Of a stretch of 64,000 nucleotides of DNA, positions 16,376 through 24,902 are shown piece after piece (within the stretch, counting starts at the first letter, position 1; each line of letters begins with the position of its first letter). The stretch spans positions 2,886,001 to 2,950,000 of the forward strand of contig NZ_CP137640.1 of assembly GCF_036670025.1 (NCBI RefSeq). The letters are read 5' to 3'. Below the pieces are notes generated by a model, which did no database searches, was not told the origin of the DNA, and saw only the letters and a program-made list of their open reading frames with translations. The translations under genes were made by a program, and so were the position numbers. Origin of the DNA: Bacillus_BD oryzisoli. GTDB lineage: Bacteria > Bacillota > Bacilli > Bacillales > Cytobacillaceae.

Positions 16376-17716
16376 ATGACGAAAAGACAGTTAAAGTTAG
16401 GATTATTTATTAAATTACCAGGGCAACACTTAGCAAGTTGGCGGTATCCTTCAACTGACACAGAAAGCATTTTTGACTTAGACTATTTGACTAATATAGC
16501 AAAAAAGGCAGAGCAAGCAAAATTCGATACGATCTTTTTTGCCGATGTATTCGGATCTGAGATGAAAGGGAATTCTGGAAATGGATTAAGATTAGACCCC
16601 GTGATTTTGATTTCTGCGCTAGCAGCAGTAACAAAAAACATCGGATTAACGGCGACAGTGACAACCACTTATAATGAACCATTCCATGTGGCGCGTAAGT
16701 TTAGCGCTATTGATCATCTATCAAAAGGGCGGGCCGCTTGGAATGTAGTGACATCAGCTAATGGTCGGGAAGCCCTTCTATTTGGAAAAGATAAGCATTT
16801 GGCACATGCCGACCGTTATGAACGTGCTGAGGAATTTGTCAATGTGGTGAAACAGCTATGGTTCACTGTAGAAGATGAGGCAATCGTTAATGATAAGGAA
16901 AATAGTAAATTTATAGATTTAGAAAAAGTACATCCCGTTAATCATGAAGGCAAATGGTTAAAAGTACAAGGAACGTTAGATTCTCCATCAACACCGCAAG
17001 GTCATCCAGTGATTGTCCAAGCGGGTTCATCAGAAGCAGGGAAAGAGCTGGCTGCAAAAACAGCAGAAGTGATTTTTACAGCTTGGCAAACACTAGAGGA
17101 AACGCAAGAATTCTATAGTGATGTAAAGGGACGTTTGGCGAAATATGGCCGTAACCCAGAAGATCTGAAAATTATGCCAGGTGTGTTTATCACAGTCGCA
17201 GAAACTGAAGAAGAAGCAATTGCCAAACGGAAAGAATTAAATAGCTATATTTTACCAGAAGTGGGTCTAGCTTATTTATCGAACTTCATTGGTGTAGATT
17301 TAACCGGTTACGATGTGGATGCACCACTTCCTAAAAGCAGCGGTGAACTAGAAGATAAAACGAACCCACAAATTCGTTCAAACATTATTCGTCGGATTGC
17401 AGAACGAGAAAATTTACAAACCTTACGCGAAGTATATGAGCATATTGCAGGGGCACGAGGTCACAGGGAAATCGTTGGCACACCAGAACAAATTGTCGAT
17501 CAATTAGAGGAATGGTTCTTAAATGAAGGAGCAGACGGTTTTAATATTATGCCACCGACTTTTCCAGAAGGCTTTAATGATATCGTAGAATTGGTTATTC
17601 CAGAACTACAGCGAAGAGGTTTATTCCGTACAGAGTATGAAGGAACAACCTTACGAGAAAATCTTGGACTTAAAATACCCGTTAATCCATCTAAAAAGCA
17701 GTCACAATCCGTGTAA
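16376..17716 (+). CDS. NtaA/DszA-family FMN-dependent monooxygenase, paralog 2
   Basis: A 446-residue member of the same family but the most divergent of the four clustered paralogs. It starts MTKRQLKLGLFIKLPGQHL and has TATVTTTYNEPFHVARKFSAIDH where the others have GTVSTTYNEPF. Sulfur-loop and barrel motifs such as VQAGSSEAGKELAAKTAEVIF are kept. The ATG at 16376 follows AGGAGTGG. The 3' end encodes KKQSQSV. A decayed copy of this 3' end lies upstream of the binding-protein gene at 19270. Divergent substrate-side residues suggest a different organosulfur substrate (inference). Confidence 0.9.
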   Translation: MTKRQLKLGLFIKLPGQHLASWRYPSTDTESIFDLDYLTNIAKKAEQAKFDTIFFADVFGSEMKGNSGNGLRLDPVILISALAAVTKNIGLTATVTTTYNEPFHVARKFSAIDHLSKGRAAWNVVTSANGREALLFGKDKHLAHADRYERAEEFVNVVKQLWFTVEDEAIVNDKENSKFIDLEKVHPVNHEGKWLKVQGTLDSPSTPQGHPVIVQAGSSEAGKELAAKTAEVIFTAWQTLEETQEFYSDVKGRLAKYGRNPEDLKIMPGVFITVAETEEEAIAKRKELNSYILPEVGLAYLSNFIGVDLTGYDVDAPLPKSSGELEDKTNPQIRSNIIRRIAERENLQTLREVYEHIAGARGHREIVGTPEQIVDQLEEWFLNEGADGFNIMPPTFPEGFNDIVELVIPELQRRGLFRTEYEGTTLRENLGLKIPVNPSKKQSQSV

Positions 17717-17812
17717 ACCAGAGGAGATTTATTAGGGAAGGAAAAAGAGTCAAATGCGTTTTTCTCAGATGAATGTTATAAGGAAATAATAAAGTAAATA
17801 GGAGTGAATAAA

Positions 17813-19159
17813 ATGACAAAAAAACTAATGAAATTAGGGGCATTTTTCAGCTTACCGGGACATCATGCTGTGGCATGGCGACATCCTGATGCAAAAGCAG
17901 AGCATTTATTAAGTTTTGATTTTATAAAAGAGCAAGCTTTAACTGCTGAACGTGGTAAGCTCGATATGATTTTCTTATCTGATGGAGTAGCTGCTGGAGC
18001 AACAAGTAAAGCGTTTGAACAAGAGGCTAGTGGTGGTCGATTTGAACCTTTTACGTTATTGTCAGGACTTGCAGCAGTGACTAAAAATATTGGGCTTGTT
18101 GGAACAGTGTCCACCACTTATAATGAACCATTTAATTTAGCGCGACAATTTGCTTCGCTAGATCATTTAAGTTACGGGCGTGCAGGTTGGAATGTTGTAA
18201 CAAGTGGTGGGAAAGAAGCAGCAAGTAACTTCGGATTGAAAGAGGAACCATTACATGCGCAACGCTATGAACGAGCACATGAGTTTGTAGATGTCGTAAA
18301 ACAACTTTGGGATAGCTGGGAAGATGACGCAATTGTTTTCAATCAGGAGGCTGGACAATATGCGGATGCCTCTAAAGTTCATACCCTCAATTATGAAGGA
18401 AAGTATCTGTCAGTCGGAGGGCCGTTAAATATTGCCCGGCCGGTTCAAGGTCATCCAGTTGTAGTTCAAGCAGGATCATCGGAAGCTGGAAAAGAATTAG
18501 CAGCACGTACAGCAGAAGTTATATTTACAGCGTGGCAAACATTAGAAGAAGCGCAAGATTTCTATCGTGATGTAAAAGGACGTATGGCGAAGTATGGTAG
18601 AAATCCAGATGAACTAAAAATTATGCCTGGTGTTTATCCAATCGTTGGTCAAACATTAGAAGAAGCCGAAGCGAAACGTCAACAATTATTAGATTTTATA
18701 CCAGAGTCATTAGGTGTAGCCAGATTATCTAGACAATTTAATATTGATTTAAGTGGATACCCATTGGATGGACCATTACCGGAATTACCAGATATTTCGC
18801 AAATAAATGGTATTAAGAGTCGTTTTCAATTAGTTAAGGATCTTGCAGAACGCGAGAACTTAACCATTCGTCAATTATATCAAAATATTGCAGGAGCGCG
18901 TGGGCATCGAGAAATTATTGGAACGCCTGAACAAATTGCAGATCAATTACAAGAATGGTTTGATCATGGTGCAGCGGATGGCTTTAATATTATGCCTCCA
19001 GTGTTCCCAACAGGTTTAAATGATTTTGTCGATTACGTCATTCCTGAGTTACAAAAACGTGGTCTTTTCCGAGAAGAATACACAGGTACAACATTGCGAG
19101 AAAACTTGGAACTAAAACGTCCAGAAAATCAATTTTCGAAAGAAATAGCAGTACTATAA
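17813..19159 (+). CDS. NtaA/DszA-family FMN-dependent monooxygenase, paralog 3
   Basis: A 448-residue monooxygenase nearly identical to paralog 1 over two long tracts (18181-18737 and about 18838-19140), but with a distinct N-terminal 120 residues and a distinct segment 18738-18837. Such mosaic identity points to gene conversion. The loop after FLSDGVAAGATSKAFEQ differs from paralog 1, and in this family the N-terminal third helps line the substrate pocket. The ATG follows AGGAGTG. It sits between paralog 2 and the remnant that precedes the binding-protein gene. Confidence 0.9.
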   Translation: MTKKLMKLGAFFSLPGHHAVAWRHPDAKAEHLLSFDFIKEQALTAERGKLDMIFLSDGVAAGATSKAFEQEASGGRFEPFTLLSGLAAVTKNIGLVGTVSTTYNEPFNLARQFASLDHLSYGRAGWNVVTSGGKEAASNFGLKEEPLHAQRYERAHEFVDVVKQLWDSWEDDAIVFNQEAGQYADASKVHTLNYEGKYLSVGGPLNIARPVQGHPVVVQAGSSEAGKELAARTAEVIFTAWQTLEEAQDFYRDVKGRMAKYGRNPDELKIMPGVYPIVGQTLEEAEAKRQQLLDFIPESLGVARLSRQFNIDLSGYPLDGPLPELPDISQINGIKSRFQLVKDLAERENLTIRQLYQNIAGARGHREIIGTPEQIADQLQEWFDHGAADGFNIMPPVFPTGLNDFVDYVIPELQKRGLFREEYTGTTLRENLELKRPENQFSKEIAVL

Positions 19160-19269
19160 TAATAGCGAATATTTTTTATGCTCTAATTCCCACTAACAAA
19201 ATAGGATAAATAAGATTTATCCTGATAACAAAAGAACTGTTTAAGTTTTAGATATATTTTACCAAGGTC

Positions 19270-19319
19270 GTTAATCCAAATAAAAAAGCAGTCACAAACA
19301 GTGTGATATACGAGGAGAT
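19270..19319 (+). pseudogene. Short remnant of a monooxygenase 3' end
   Basis: About 50 bases resemble the last codons of paralog 2 and the sequence after it (17686 onward): both read VNP-x-KK and then a KKGCAGTCACAA-type run, followed by a GAGGAGAT ribosome binding site. Here the frame is degraded. It suggests that the binding-protein gene once followed a paralog-2-like gene directly. Confidence 0.5.
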
Positions 19320-19322
19320 AGA

Positions 19323-20360
19323 ATGATGAAAAAAGTGAAAAAATTAGGATCCTTTATTTTAATAACAGCATTAGCAGGCAGTATTTTAGCAGGTTGCTCA
19401 AACGATACGAAAACAGCTACAAAAAACACATCTGATAGTAAAGAAGAAGATAAGGTTTTGCAATATAGCGGTGCAGCAGGTAGTGTGGAAATTGCAGAAC
19501 TTGCAGAGGATCTAGGCTATTTAGAAGATATAAAGTTAGAAAATACTGGGAGTACTTCTGGAGGTCCTGAAGATATCCAGCTAACAGCAACAAAACAAAT
19601 AGATTTTGGTAATGCATTTACCGGGGCAGTTATTAAATCCATTGCAGAAGGGGTAAAAATAAAATCAGTTGTTAACTCTTACGGTGTTAATGAAGAGACT
19701 AGGGGTGGATTGTTTGTACTTGAGGAAAGTGGAATTAAATCAGCTAAAGATTTAATAGGTAAGAAAGTTGGGGTCAATACTTTAGGGGCCCAGGCGGAAT
19801 TCTTTCTTGTACAATATTTACGCGATAATGGTTTAACGGAAAAAGAAATTGAACAAGTGCAATTAGTCGTAATCCCAACAGCGAATGCAGAGCAAATTTT
19901 AAGAAGTAAACAAGTAGATGCTGTGAGATTATCCGAGCTTTCCAAAGATCGAGCCCTAGAGAAAGGTGGAATACTGGAATTAACGAATGATTTAGAAATA
20001 TATGGAGGTCCATTTGGGGCAGGGACTTATTCCTTTGCTGAGGAATATATAAAAGAAAATCCAAATACAGTAAAAACTTTTGTTAATGGAGTTGCAAAAG
20101 CGGTCGAGTGGTCGAAATCAACTCCTCGCGAGGAAGTCATTGCACGATTGGAAAAAATAGTGAATGAACGTAATAATAATGAAACAACTAATAATCTTAA
20201 GTATTGGAAGAGTTTTGGAATAGAGTCGACAGGTGCTGTGATACAACCTGAAGATTTTGATGTGTGGGTCGATTATTTAGTAAAAGACGGGCAATTAAAA
20301 GAAGGTCAAGTGACATTGGAAGATTTATATACAAATGAATTTAATTCGTATGCTAAATAA
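19323..20360 (+). CDS. ABC transporter substrate-binding lipoprotein, SsuA/TauA-like
   Basis: A 345-residue extracellular solute-binding protein with signal peptide and lipobox LAGC near residue 25. The domain is the periplasmic-binding type II fold of the nitrate/sulfonate/taurine family. Typical elements are TGSTSGGPEDIQLTA, DFGNAFTGAVI, a KVGVNTLGAQAEFFLVQYL lobe-crossing segment and TANAEQILRSKQVDAV. Two in-frame ATGs follow GAGGAGAT. It delivers the substrate to the permeases at 14071 and/or 22002. Confidence 0.88.
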   Translation: MMKKVKKLGSFILITALAGSILAGCSNDTKTATKNTSDSKEEDKVLQYSGAAGSVEIAELAEDLGYLEDIKLENTGSTSGGPEDIQLTATKQIDFGNAFTGAVIKSIAEGVKIKSVVNSYGVNEETRGGLFVLEESGIKSAKDLIGKKVGVNTLGAQAEFFLVQYLRDNGLTEKEIEQVQLVVIPTANAEQILRSKQVDAVRLSELSKDRALEKGGILELTNDLEIYGGPFGAGTYSFAEEYIKENPNTVKTFVNGVAKAVEWSKSTPREEVIARLEKIVNERNNNETTNNLKYWKSFGIESTGAVIQPEDFDVWVDYLVKDGQLKEGQVTLEDLYTNEFNSYAK

Positions 20361-20419
20361 TTCTAACATCAATTTATACTAAACTAATAAAAATAATAAG
20401 ATAAATTGGAGTGAGTAAT

Positions 20420-21766
20420 ATGGCAAAAAAACAAATGAAATTAGGTGCATTCTTTATGCTGCCTGGTCATCATGCGGTGGCATGGCGTCATCCAGATGCG
20501 AAAGCAGATCATGTGTTAAATTTTGATTATATCAAGGAACAGGTATTGACTGCAGAGCGAGGTAAATTTGATATGGTCTTCTTAGCAGATGGGGTAACTG
20601 CCAGAACAACTAGTAATGCTTTTGAACAAGAGTCTACTGTTCGTTTTGAACCCTTTACGTTATTATCAGGAATTGCTGCAGTGACAAAAAATATTGGGCT
20701 AGTCGGTACGGTGTCCACTACTTACAATGAACCATTTAATGTCGCACGAAAATTTGCATCATTAGATCATTTAAGTAATGGCCGGGCAGGCTGGAATGTG
20801 GTGACAACTAGTGCAAGTAAGGAAGCGGCCCGTAACTTTGGTCAAAAAGATGAATTGCCGCATGAAAAACGCTATGAACGGGCACATGAGTTTGTGGATG
20901 TCGTAAGAAAACTTTGGGATAGCTGGGAAGATGACGCCATTGTTTTCAATCAAGAGACTGGTCAATATGCGGTTGCCGATAAAGTTCATACCCTCAATTA
21001 TGAAGGAAAGTATCTTTCAGTTGGAGGTCCATTAAATATCGCCCGTCCGGTTCAAGGACATCCAGTAGTAGTGCAAGCAGGATCATCAGAAGCTGGGAAA
21101 GAATTAGCTGCACGAACAGCAGAAGTGATTTTCACAGCATGGCAAACATTGGAAGAGGCACAAGAATTCTATCGTGATGTGAAAGGACGTATGGAAAAGT
21201 ATGGTAGACATCCAGATGAACTAAAAATTATGCCTGGGGTTTATCCAATTGTTGGTCAAACCGAAGAAGAAGCAAGAGCGAAACGCCAACAATTATTAGA
21301 TTTAATTCCAGACTCACTAGGTGTAGCAAGATTATCTAGAAATTTAGGTGTTGATTTAAGTGGTTACCCAGTAGATGGACCATTGCCTGAACTACCCGAT
21401 ATTTCGCAAATTAATGGGAATAAAAGTCGATTCCAATTAGTGAAGGACCTTGCCGAACGTGAGAACTTAACCATTCGTCAATTATATCAACATATTGCAG
21501 GAGCCCGCGGTCACCGAGAAATATTTGGAACACCTGAACAAATTGCAGATCAATTACAAGAATGGTTTGATCATGATGCAGCAGATGGATTTAATATCAT
21601 GCCGCCCGTATTCCCAGCAGGCTTAAATGACTTTGTCGATTACGTCATTCCTGAACTGCAAGAACGTGGTATTTTTCGAAAAGAGTATACGGGTAAAACA
21701 TTACGAGAAAATTTGGAGCTAAAACGTCCAAAAAATCAGTTTTCAAAAGTATATGTAGCACCATAA
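20420..21766 (+). CDS. NtaA/DszA-family FMN-dependent monooxygenase, paralog 4
   Basis: A 448-residue monooxygenase, close to paralogs 1 and 3 at the N-terminus (MAKKQMKLGAFFMLPGHHA) but with its own active-site-side segment (VVTTSASKEAARNFGQKDE). Its nucleotide sequence has diverged throughout, unlike the 1/3 pair. Family motifs GTVSTTYNEPFNVARKFASL and VVQAGSSEAGKELAARTAEV are intact. The start at 20420 follows AAATTGGAGTG; the short leader AATAAGATAAATTGGAGTG is the same as before paralog 1. Expected role: FMNH2-dependent oxidation of an organosulfur compound. Confidence 0.9.
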   Translation: MAKKQMKLGAFFMLPGHHAVAWRHPDAKADHVLNFDYIKEQVLTAERGKFDMVFLADGVTARTTSNAFEQESTVRFEPFTLLSGIAAVTKNIGLVGTVSTTYNEPFNVARKFASLDHLSNGRAGWNVVTTSASKEAARNFGQKDELPHEKRYERAHEFVDVVRKLWDSWEDDAIVFNQETGQYAVADKVHTLNYEGKYLSVGGPLNIARPVQGHPVVVQAGSSEAGKELAARTAEVIFTAWQTLEEAQEFYRDVKGRMEKYGRHPDELKIMPGVYPIVGQTEEEARAKRQQLLDLIPDSLGVARLSRNLGVDLSGYPVDGPLPELPDISQINGNKSRFQLVKDLAERENLTIRQLYQHIAGARGHREIFGTPEQIADQLQEWFDHDAADGFNIMPPVFPAGLNDFVDYVIPELQERGIFRKEYTGKTLRENLELKRPKNQFSKVYVAP

Positions 21767-22001
21767 TCTTAGTACTTTTTATTAGCCCTAATTCTTACTA
21801 TTATTATAGGGTTACTGATAAAAAGTGAATCGTTTTAGTAGGTTTTAAGATTAATTTTATCATTAGTGAAAGGAAATTGATTCCCCCACTGATGATCTAC
21901 TTACTAGTAGTTACTTGTGAGAGCACTTTATGAAATGGGGAAACTTTTACATGCTGCTCTAATTTTAGGTGTTCCGCATATTTGAAAGGAGGGATTTATT
22001 G

Positions 22002-22850
22002 ATGGAATCAGTAGTACCAGAGATAGAAATAGAAAAAGAGGTAAATAAACAAAAACAATCGAAAAAACCATTAAGGTTTACAGGTTATCAAGGAATATTA
22101 AAGCTTTTTAAACGGTCAATTGTTTTAATCATATTAGGATTGATATGGGAAATAACACCACGCGTCGGGATTATGAATCCAGCGTTCTGCCCGCCATTTT
22201 CGGATGTTATAAGGGCTTGGTGGGAATTGATTATCTCAGGAGATTTATGGGTGGAATTTACGGCCAGCATAAAGCGTTCCTTAGCTGGATTTGGTTTAGC
22301 ATTACTCTTGGGAATTCCGCTTGGCTTACTCATTGGTTGGTATCCGTTAGTAAGAGATTTATTAAATCCAACCTTTGAAGTATTTCGAAATACAGCAAAA
22401 TTAGCTTTGCTACCGGTTTTTATTTTATTTTTAGGTATTGGTGAAGCATCGAAAATCACTCTTGTTTTTCTTGCTTGCCTTATACCCATTCTATTAAATA
22501 CGATTGCAGCTGTGAAAAATGTGGATCCTTTGCTGATTAAATCTGCACGTTCCATGAATCTATCTTCCTTTAAATTATTTGTGAAAGTGATATTACCAGC
22601 AGCTTTTCCGACAATGTTTACAGGGATTCGTATGGCGGGAACAGGTTGTATTTTAGTTTTAATCGCAGCAGAAATGGTTGGAGCAAAGGAAGGCTTAGGC
22701 TTCCTTATTACTTATTCCCAATTTAACTTTAAAATTCCTGAAATGTACGCAGGTATTTTAACTATTTCAGCATTAGGATTAATTGTCAATCAAGGGTTAG
22801 TTGCATTAGAAAAAAGGTTTTCAAGATGGAAACAACTTCCCAATGAGTAA
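22002..22850 (+). CDS. ABC transporter permease, SsuC-like, second copy
   Basis: A 282-residue permease highly similar to the product of 14071-14904: same LLIGWYPL-RDLLNPTFEV, LGIGEASKI and SARSMNLSSFKLFVKVILPAA blocks. The ATG at 22002 follows AAAGGAGGG at 8 bases; a longer GTG-started frame upstream lacks an RBS. No second ATPase gene is nearby, so it may share the ATPase at 13247. A 235-base gap separates it from paralog 4. The tandem permeases probably arose by duplication and may accept different substrates or binding proteins. Confidence 0.88.
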   Translation: MESVVPEIEIEKEVNKQKQSKKPLRFTGYQGILKLFKRSIVLIILGLIWEITPRVGIMNPAFCPPFSDVIRAWWELIISGDLWVEFTASIKRSLAGFGLALLLGIPLGLLIGWYPLVRDLLNPTFEVFRNTAKLALLPVFILFLGIGEASKITLVFLACLIPILLNTIAAVKNVDPLLIKSARSMNLSSFKLFVKVILPAAFPTMFTGIRMAGTGCILVLIAAEMVGAKEGLGFLITYSQFNFKIPEMYAGILTISALGLIVNQGLVALEKRFSRWKQLPNE

Positions 22851-22886
22851 TGCTGGAGTGAAAGATGCTAGAAAGAATGTGATGTT

Positions 22887-24104
22887 TTGTCGAACAACAA
22901 ATTTAATTTCAGTATTATGCTTATAACAAATTTTATTGTTGCCGCATCTATGACGATGATTATGCCCTTTATCTCACTTTTTATTGAGACATTAGGCAGC
23001 TTTTCCAATAGTTATGTGCAAAAGTGGGCAGGACTGAGCTTTAGCGCAACCTTTATTTCTGCCTTTATTATGTCCCCTATATGGGGACGAATTGCCGATA
23101 AGTATGGTTACAAGCCAATCATGCTCATGAACTGTTTCGGAATGGCAGCAAGTATTTTTTTCATGAACTATGTGGAAAATGTACATCAGCTTTTCTTCTT
23201 ACGTCTCTTAATGGGTATAGTTGCTGGATTTATTTCAACTTCCAATGCGTTTGTCAGTAAACATACAGCGAAAAATGTTGCTGGAAAAACACTTGGAACA
23301 TTACAAATGGGAAGTGTTGGAGGTACTTTATTTGGTCCGGTCATTGGTGGATTATTAGCGGACGCTGTTGGTTTCGGTTATACCTTCCTTTTAACAGCCA
23401 TTATCATTATCATTGCTGCTTTTATTCTTTTGATAGGTGTTCACGAACCTGATATGAATACAACAAGGAGCAGTCTTGTATACACACGAAAAAATATAGT
23501 AATGGCCGTTTTCCATCACCGCTTACTATTAAATATTATGCTAGTGACTACATTAGTTCAAATTGGGAACTTTAGTATTCAGCCACTTCTTTCACTCTAT
23601 GTAGCAGCTTTGACTAATACGCAGCAAGTTAGCTTTCTTGCCGGTATTACGTTTAGTGCAACAGGAGTTGGGACATTTTTCTTTACTCGCTACTGGGGGG
23701 ATTTGGCCGATCATATTGGTTACGAAAAGGTTTTAACCACTTTACTATTTATTAGTGTATTTTTTGTAGTGCCGCAAGCATTTGTCACTTCCCTTTGGCA
23801 ATTAATCTTATTGCGAATTTTATTCGGTATTTCCTCAGGTGGAATTATTCCTATTACGATAGCATTCATTCGTCATGAGACACCAATCGAAATACAGGGA
23901 GAGGTTATGGGCTATAACCAAAGCTTCAAATTTTTAGGGAATATTATAGGCCCCGTGTTAGGCGGTATCGTAAGTAGTGTTGCATCGATTCCAACCATAT
24001 TTTATACAACAGGACTGTTATTTTTAATTGCAGCAGTAATAGTATTGATCCTTCAAAAAAAACCAAAGAAATTTTTGAAGGATCATTTAAAAGTTCATGC
24101 TTAA
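22887..24104 (+). CDS. MFS transporter, drug:H+ antiporter (DHA1-like)
   Basis: A 405-residue, 12-TM major facilitator. Motif A is seen after TM2 as GRIADKYGYKPIMLMN, and a related version in the second half as GDLADHIGYEKVLTTLL. GPVIGGLLAD in TM5 is motif C, typical of antiporters. There is no in-frame ATG upstream before a stop at 22869; the start is TTG at 22887. It begins 36 bases after the permease gene, so it belongs to the sulfur operon. It may export a desulfurised product or a toxic analogue (inference). Confidence 0.83.
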   Translation: MSNNKFNFSIMLITNFIVAASMTMIMPFISLFIETLGSFSNSYVQKWAGLSFSATFISAFIMSPIWGRIADKYGYKPIMLMNCFGMAASIFFMNYVENVHQLFFLRLLMGIVAGFISTSNAFVSKHTAKNVAGKTLGTLQMGSVGGTLFGPVIGGLLADAVGFGYTFLLTAIIIIIAAFILLIGVHEPDMNTTRSSLVYTRKNIVMAVFHHRLLLNIMLVTTLVQIGNFSIQPLLSLYVAALTNTQQVSFLAGITFSATGVGTFFFTRYWGDLADHIGYEKVLTTLLFISVFFVVPQAFVTSLWQLILLRILFGISSGGIIPITIAFIRHETPIEIQGEVMGYNQSFKFLGNIIGPVLGGIVSSVASIPTIFYTTGLLFLIAAVIVLILQKKPKKFLKDHLKVHA

Positions 24105-24203
24105 AGTTTACATGAAACAACTATCATGGGCCTCTTTTAAAAAAATTTTGAAATGGGGCTGCTAATTATATGGAAGAGTAATAGAAAGGAAGGTTAAATA
24201 TAA

Positions 24204-24377
24204 ATGAGTATTCGCAATCAAGAGGTTAATCTGATTACCAATCTTTTAAAAGATATTCAATATGGGTCCATTACCATTATTGTAAATGAGGGAAAAATCG
24301 TACAGGTGGATAGTTTGAAAAAGAAGCGCTTTAATAGCCAAAATGGTCGGAGTAATAGAAATTATTACTTTAAATAA
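24204..24377 (+). CDS. YezD-like small protein (DUF2292)
   Basis: A 57-residue protein. The segment LLKDIQYGSITIIVNEGKIVQVDSLKKKRF matches the short beta-strand core of the DUF2292/YezD family. RBS GAAAGGAAGG precedes the ATG. The frame ends 12 bases before the next small gene. The function of the family is not established; its place at the end of an organosulfur operon suggests a sulfur-linked role. Confidence 0.75.
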   Translation: MSIRNQEVNLITNLLKDIQYGSITIIVNEGKIVQVDSLKKKRFNSQNGRSNRNYYFK

Positions 24378-24389
24378 GGAGTGATTCAA

Positions 24390-24608
24390 ATGGGGAAATT
24401 TTCTCGGGAAGGTGTGGAAAAAAAACGAAAAAAAATAATCGATAAATTAATTGCCTTTAATGTGTATAAGAAGGATGATAAACAGTTATATGAATTATCA
24501 CTTTCAGAACTAGAAAATGAATTAAGGAGAATTCAACAACAAAGTCATCCTCACGGAGAGTTCGGTTCCATAAAATGGACTCATACAAAATCAAAGGATA
24601 GTTATTGA
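24390..24608 (+). CDS. Small basic protein, FbpA-like (Fur-regulated basic protein family)
   Basis: A 72-residue, lysine-rich protein. The core KIIDKLIAFNVYKKDDKQL followed by YELSLSELENELRR resembles the FbpA family of Fur-regulated basic proteins in Bacillus, which are small translation-level helpers of the iron-sparing response. ATG at 24390 follows AAGGAG. It overlaps no other gene and follows the YezD-like gene by 12 bases. No Fur box was recognised nearby, so iron control is not shown here. The family assignment is from memory of the motif and is moderate. Confidence 0.6.
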   Translation: MGKFSREGVEKKRKKIIDKLIAFNVYKKDDKQLYELSLSELENELRRIQQQSHPHGEFGSIKWTHTKSKDSY

Positions 24609-24662
24609 CCAAAGAATCTAAATTGTTATTACTTATAGTGAATATATTCCGAGTGAACAAAA

Positions 24663-24694
24663 AAGGGAAAGAGCAATATTTCGCTCTTCCCCTT
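24663..24694. terminator. GGGAAAGAGC-family hairpin
   Basis: A 12-bp stem with one mismatch around an 8-base loop after the small basic protein gene. The T run lies on the minus-strand side. It probably ends the sulfur cluster; it is the third of four such hairpins in the window. Confidence 0.55.
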
Positions 24695-24839
24695 AACAAG
24701 CGACAAGCGGCACTTGTCAATTTTTTTTTGACCTCCCAAAGATACTTGTGTCACACCGATGTACATATGTTTGTCACATAAAAGGCTTGCAGAAGATAAG
24801 ACGCTGCAGGCCATTTCTTATTTCTTTACACCCAGCACC

Positions 24840-24868
24840 TTGAAATATTTTCCAACATATAGTATAGT
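24840..24868 (+). promoter_or_regulatory. SigA promoter of the GntR-ABC operon
   Basis: TTGAAA at 24840-24845 and TATAGT at 24863-24868, with a 17-base spacer. The -10 box lies inside the palindrome at 24864-24891, so a bound regulator would block RNA polymerase. Confidence 0.65.
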
Positions 24869-24891
24869 ACATTACAACAGTAATGTACTAT
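24864..24891. promoter_or_regulatory. Palindromic operator of the GntR-type regulator
   Basis: A perfect inverted repeat: ATAGTACATTAC, four bases, GTAATGTACTAT. It overlaps the -10 box and ends a few bases before the RBS of the GntR gene. It is the natural binding site for the dimeric regulator encoded immediately downstream (inference, typical YtrA autoregulation). Confidence 0.75.
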
Positions 24892-24902
24892 GTCAGGAGG
24901 TG

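Noticed and set aside
24759..24902. N-terminal extension of the GntR regulator
   Set aside because: The extra 48 codons cover the promoter and palindrome and look unlike any regulator; the start was placed downstream.
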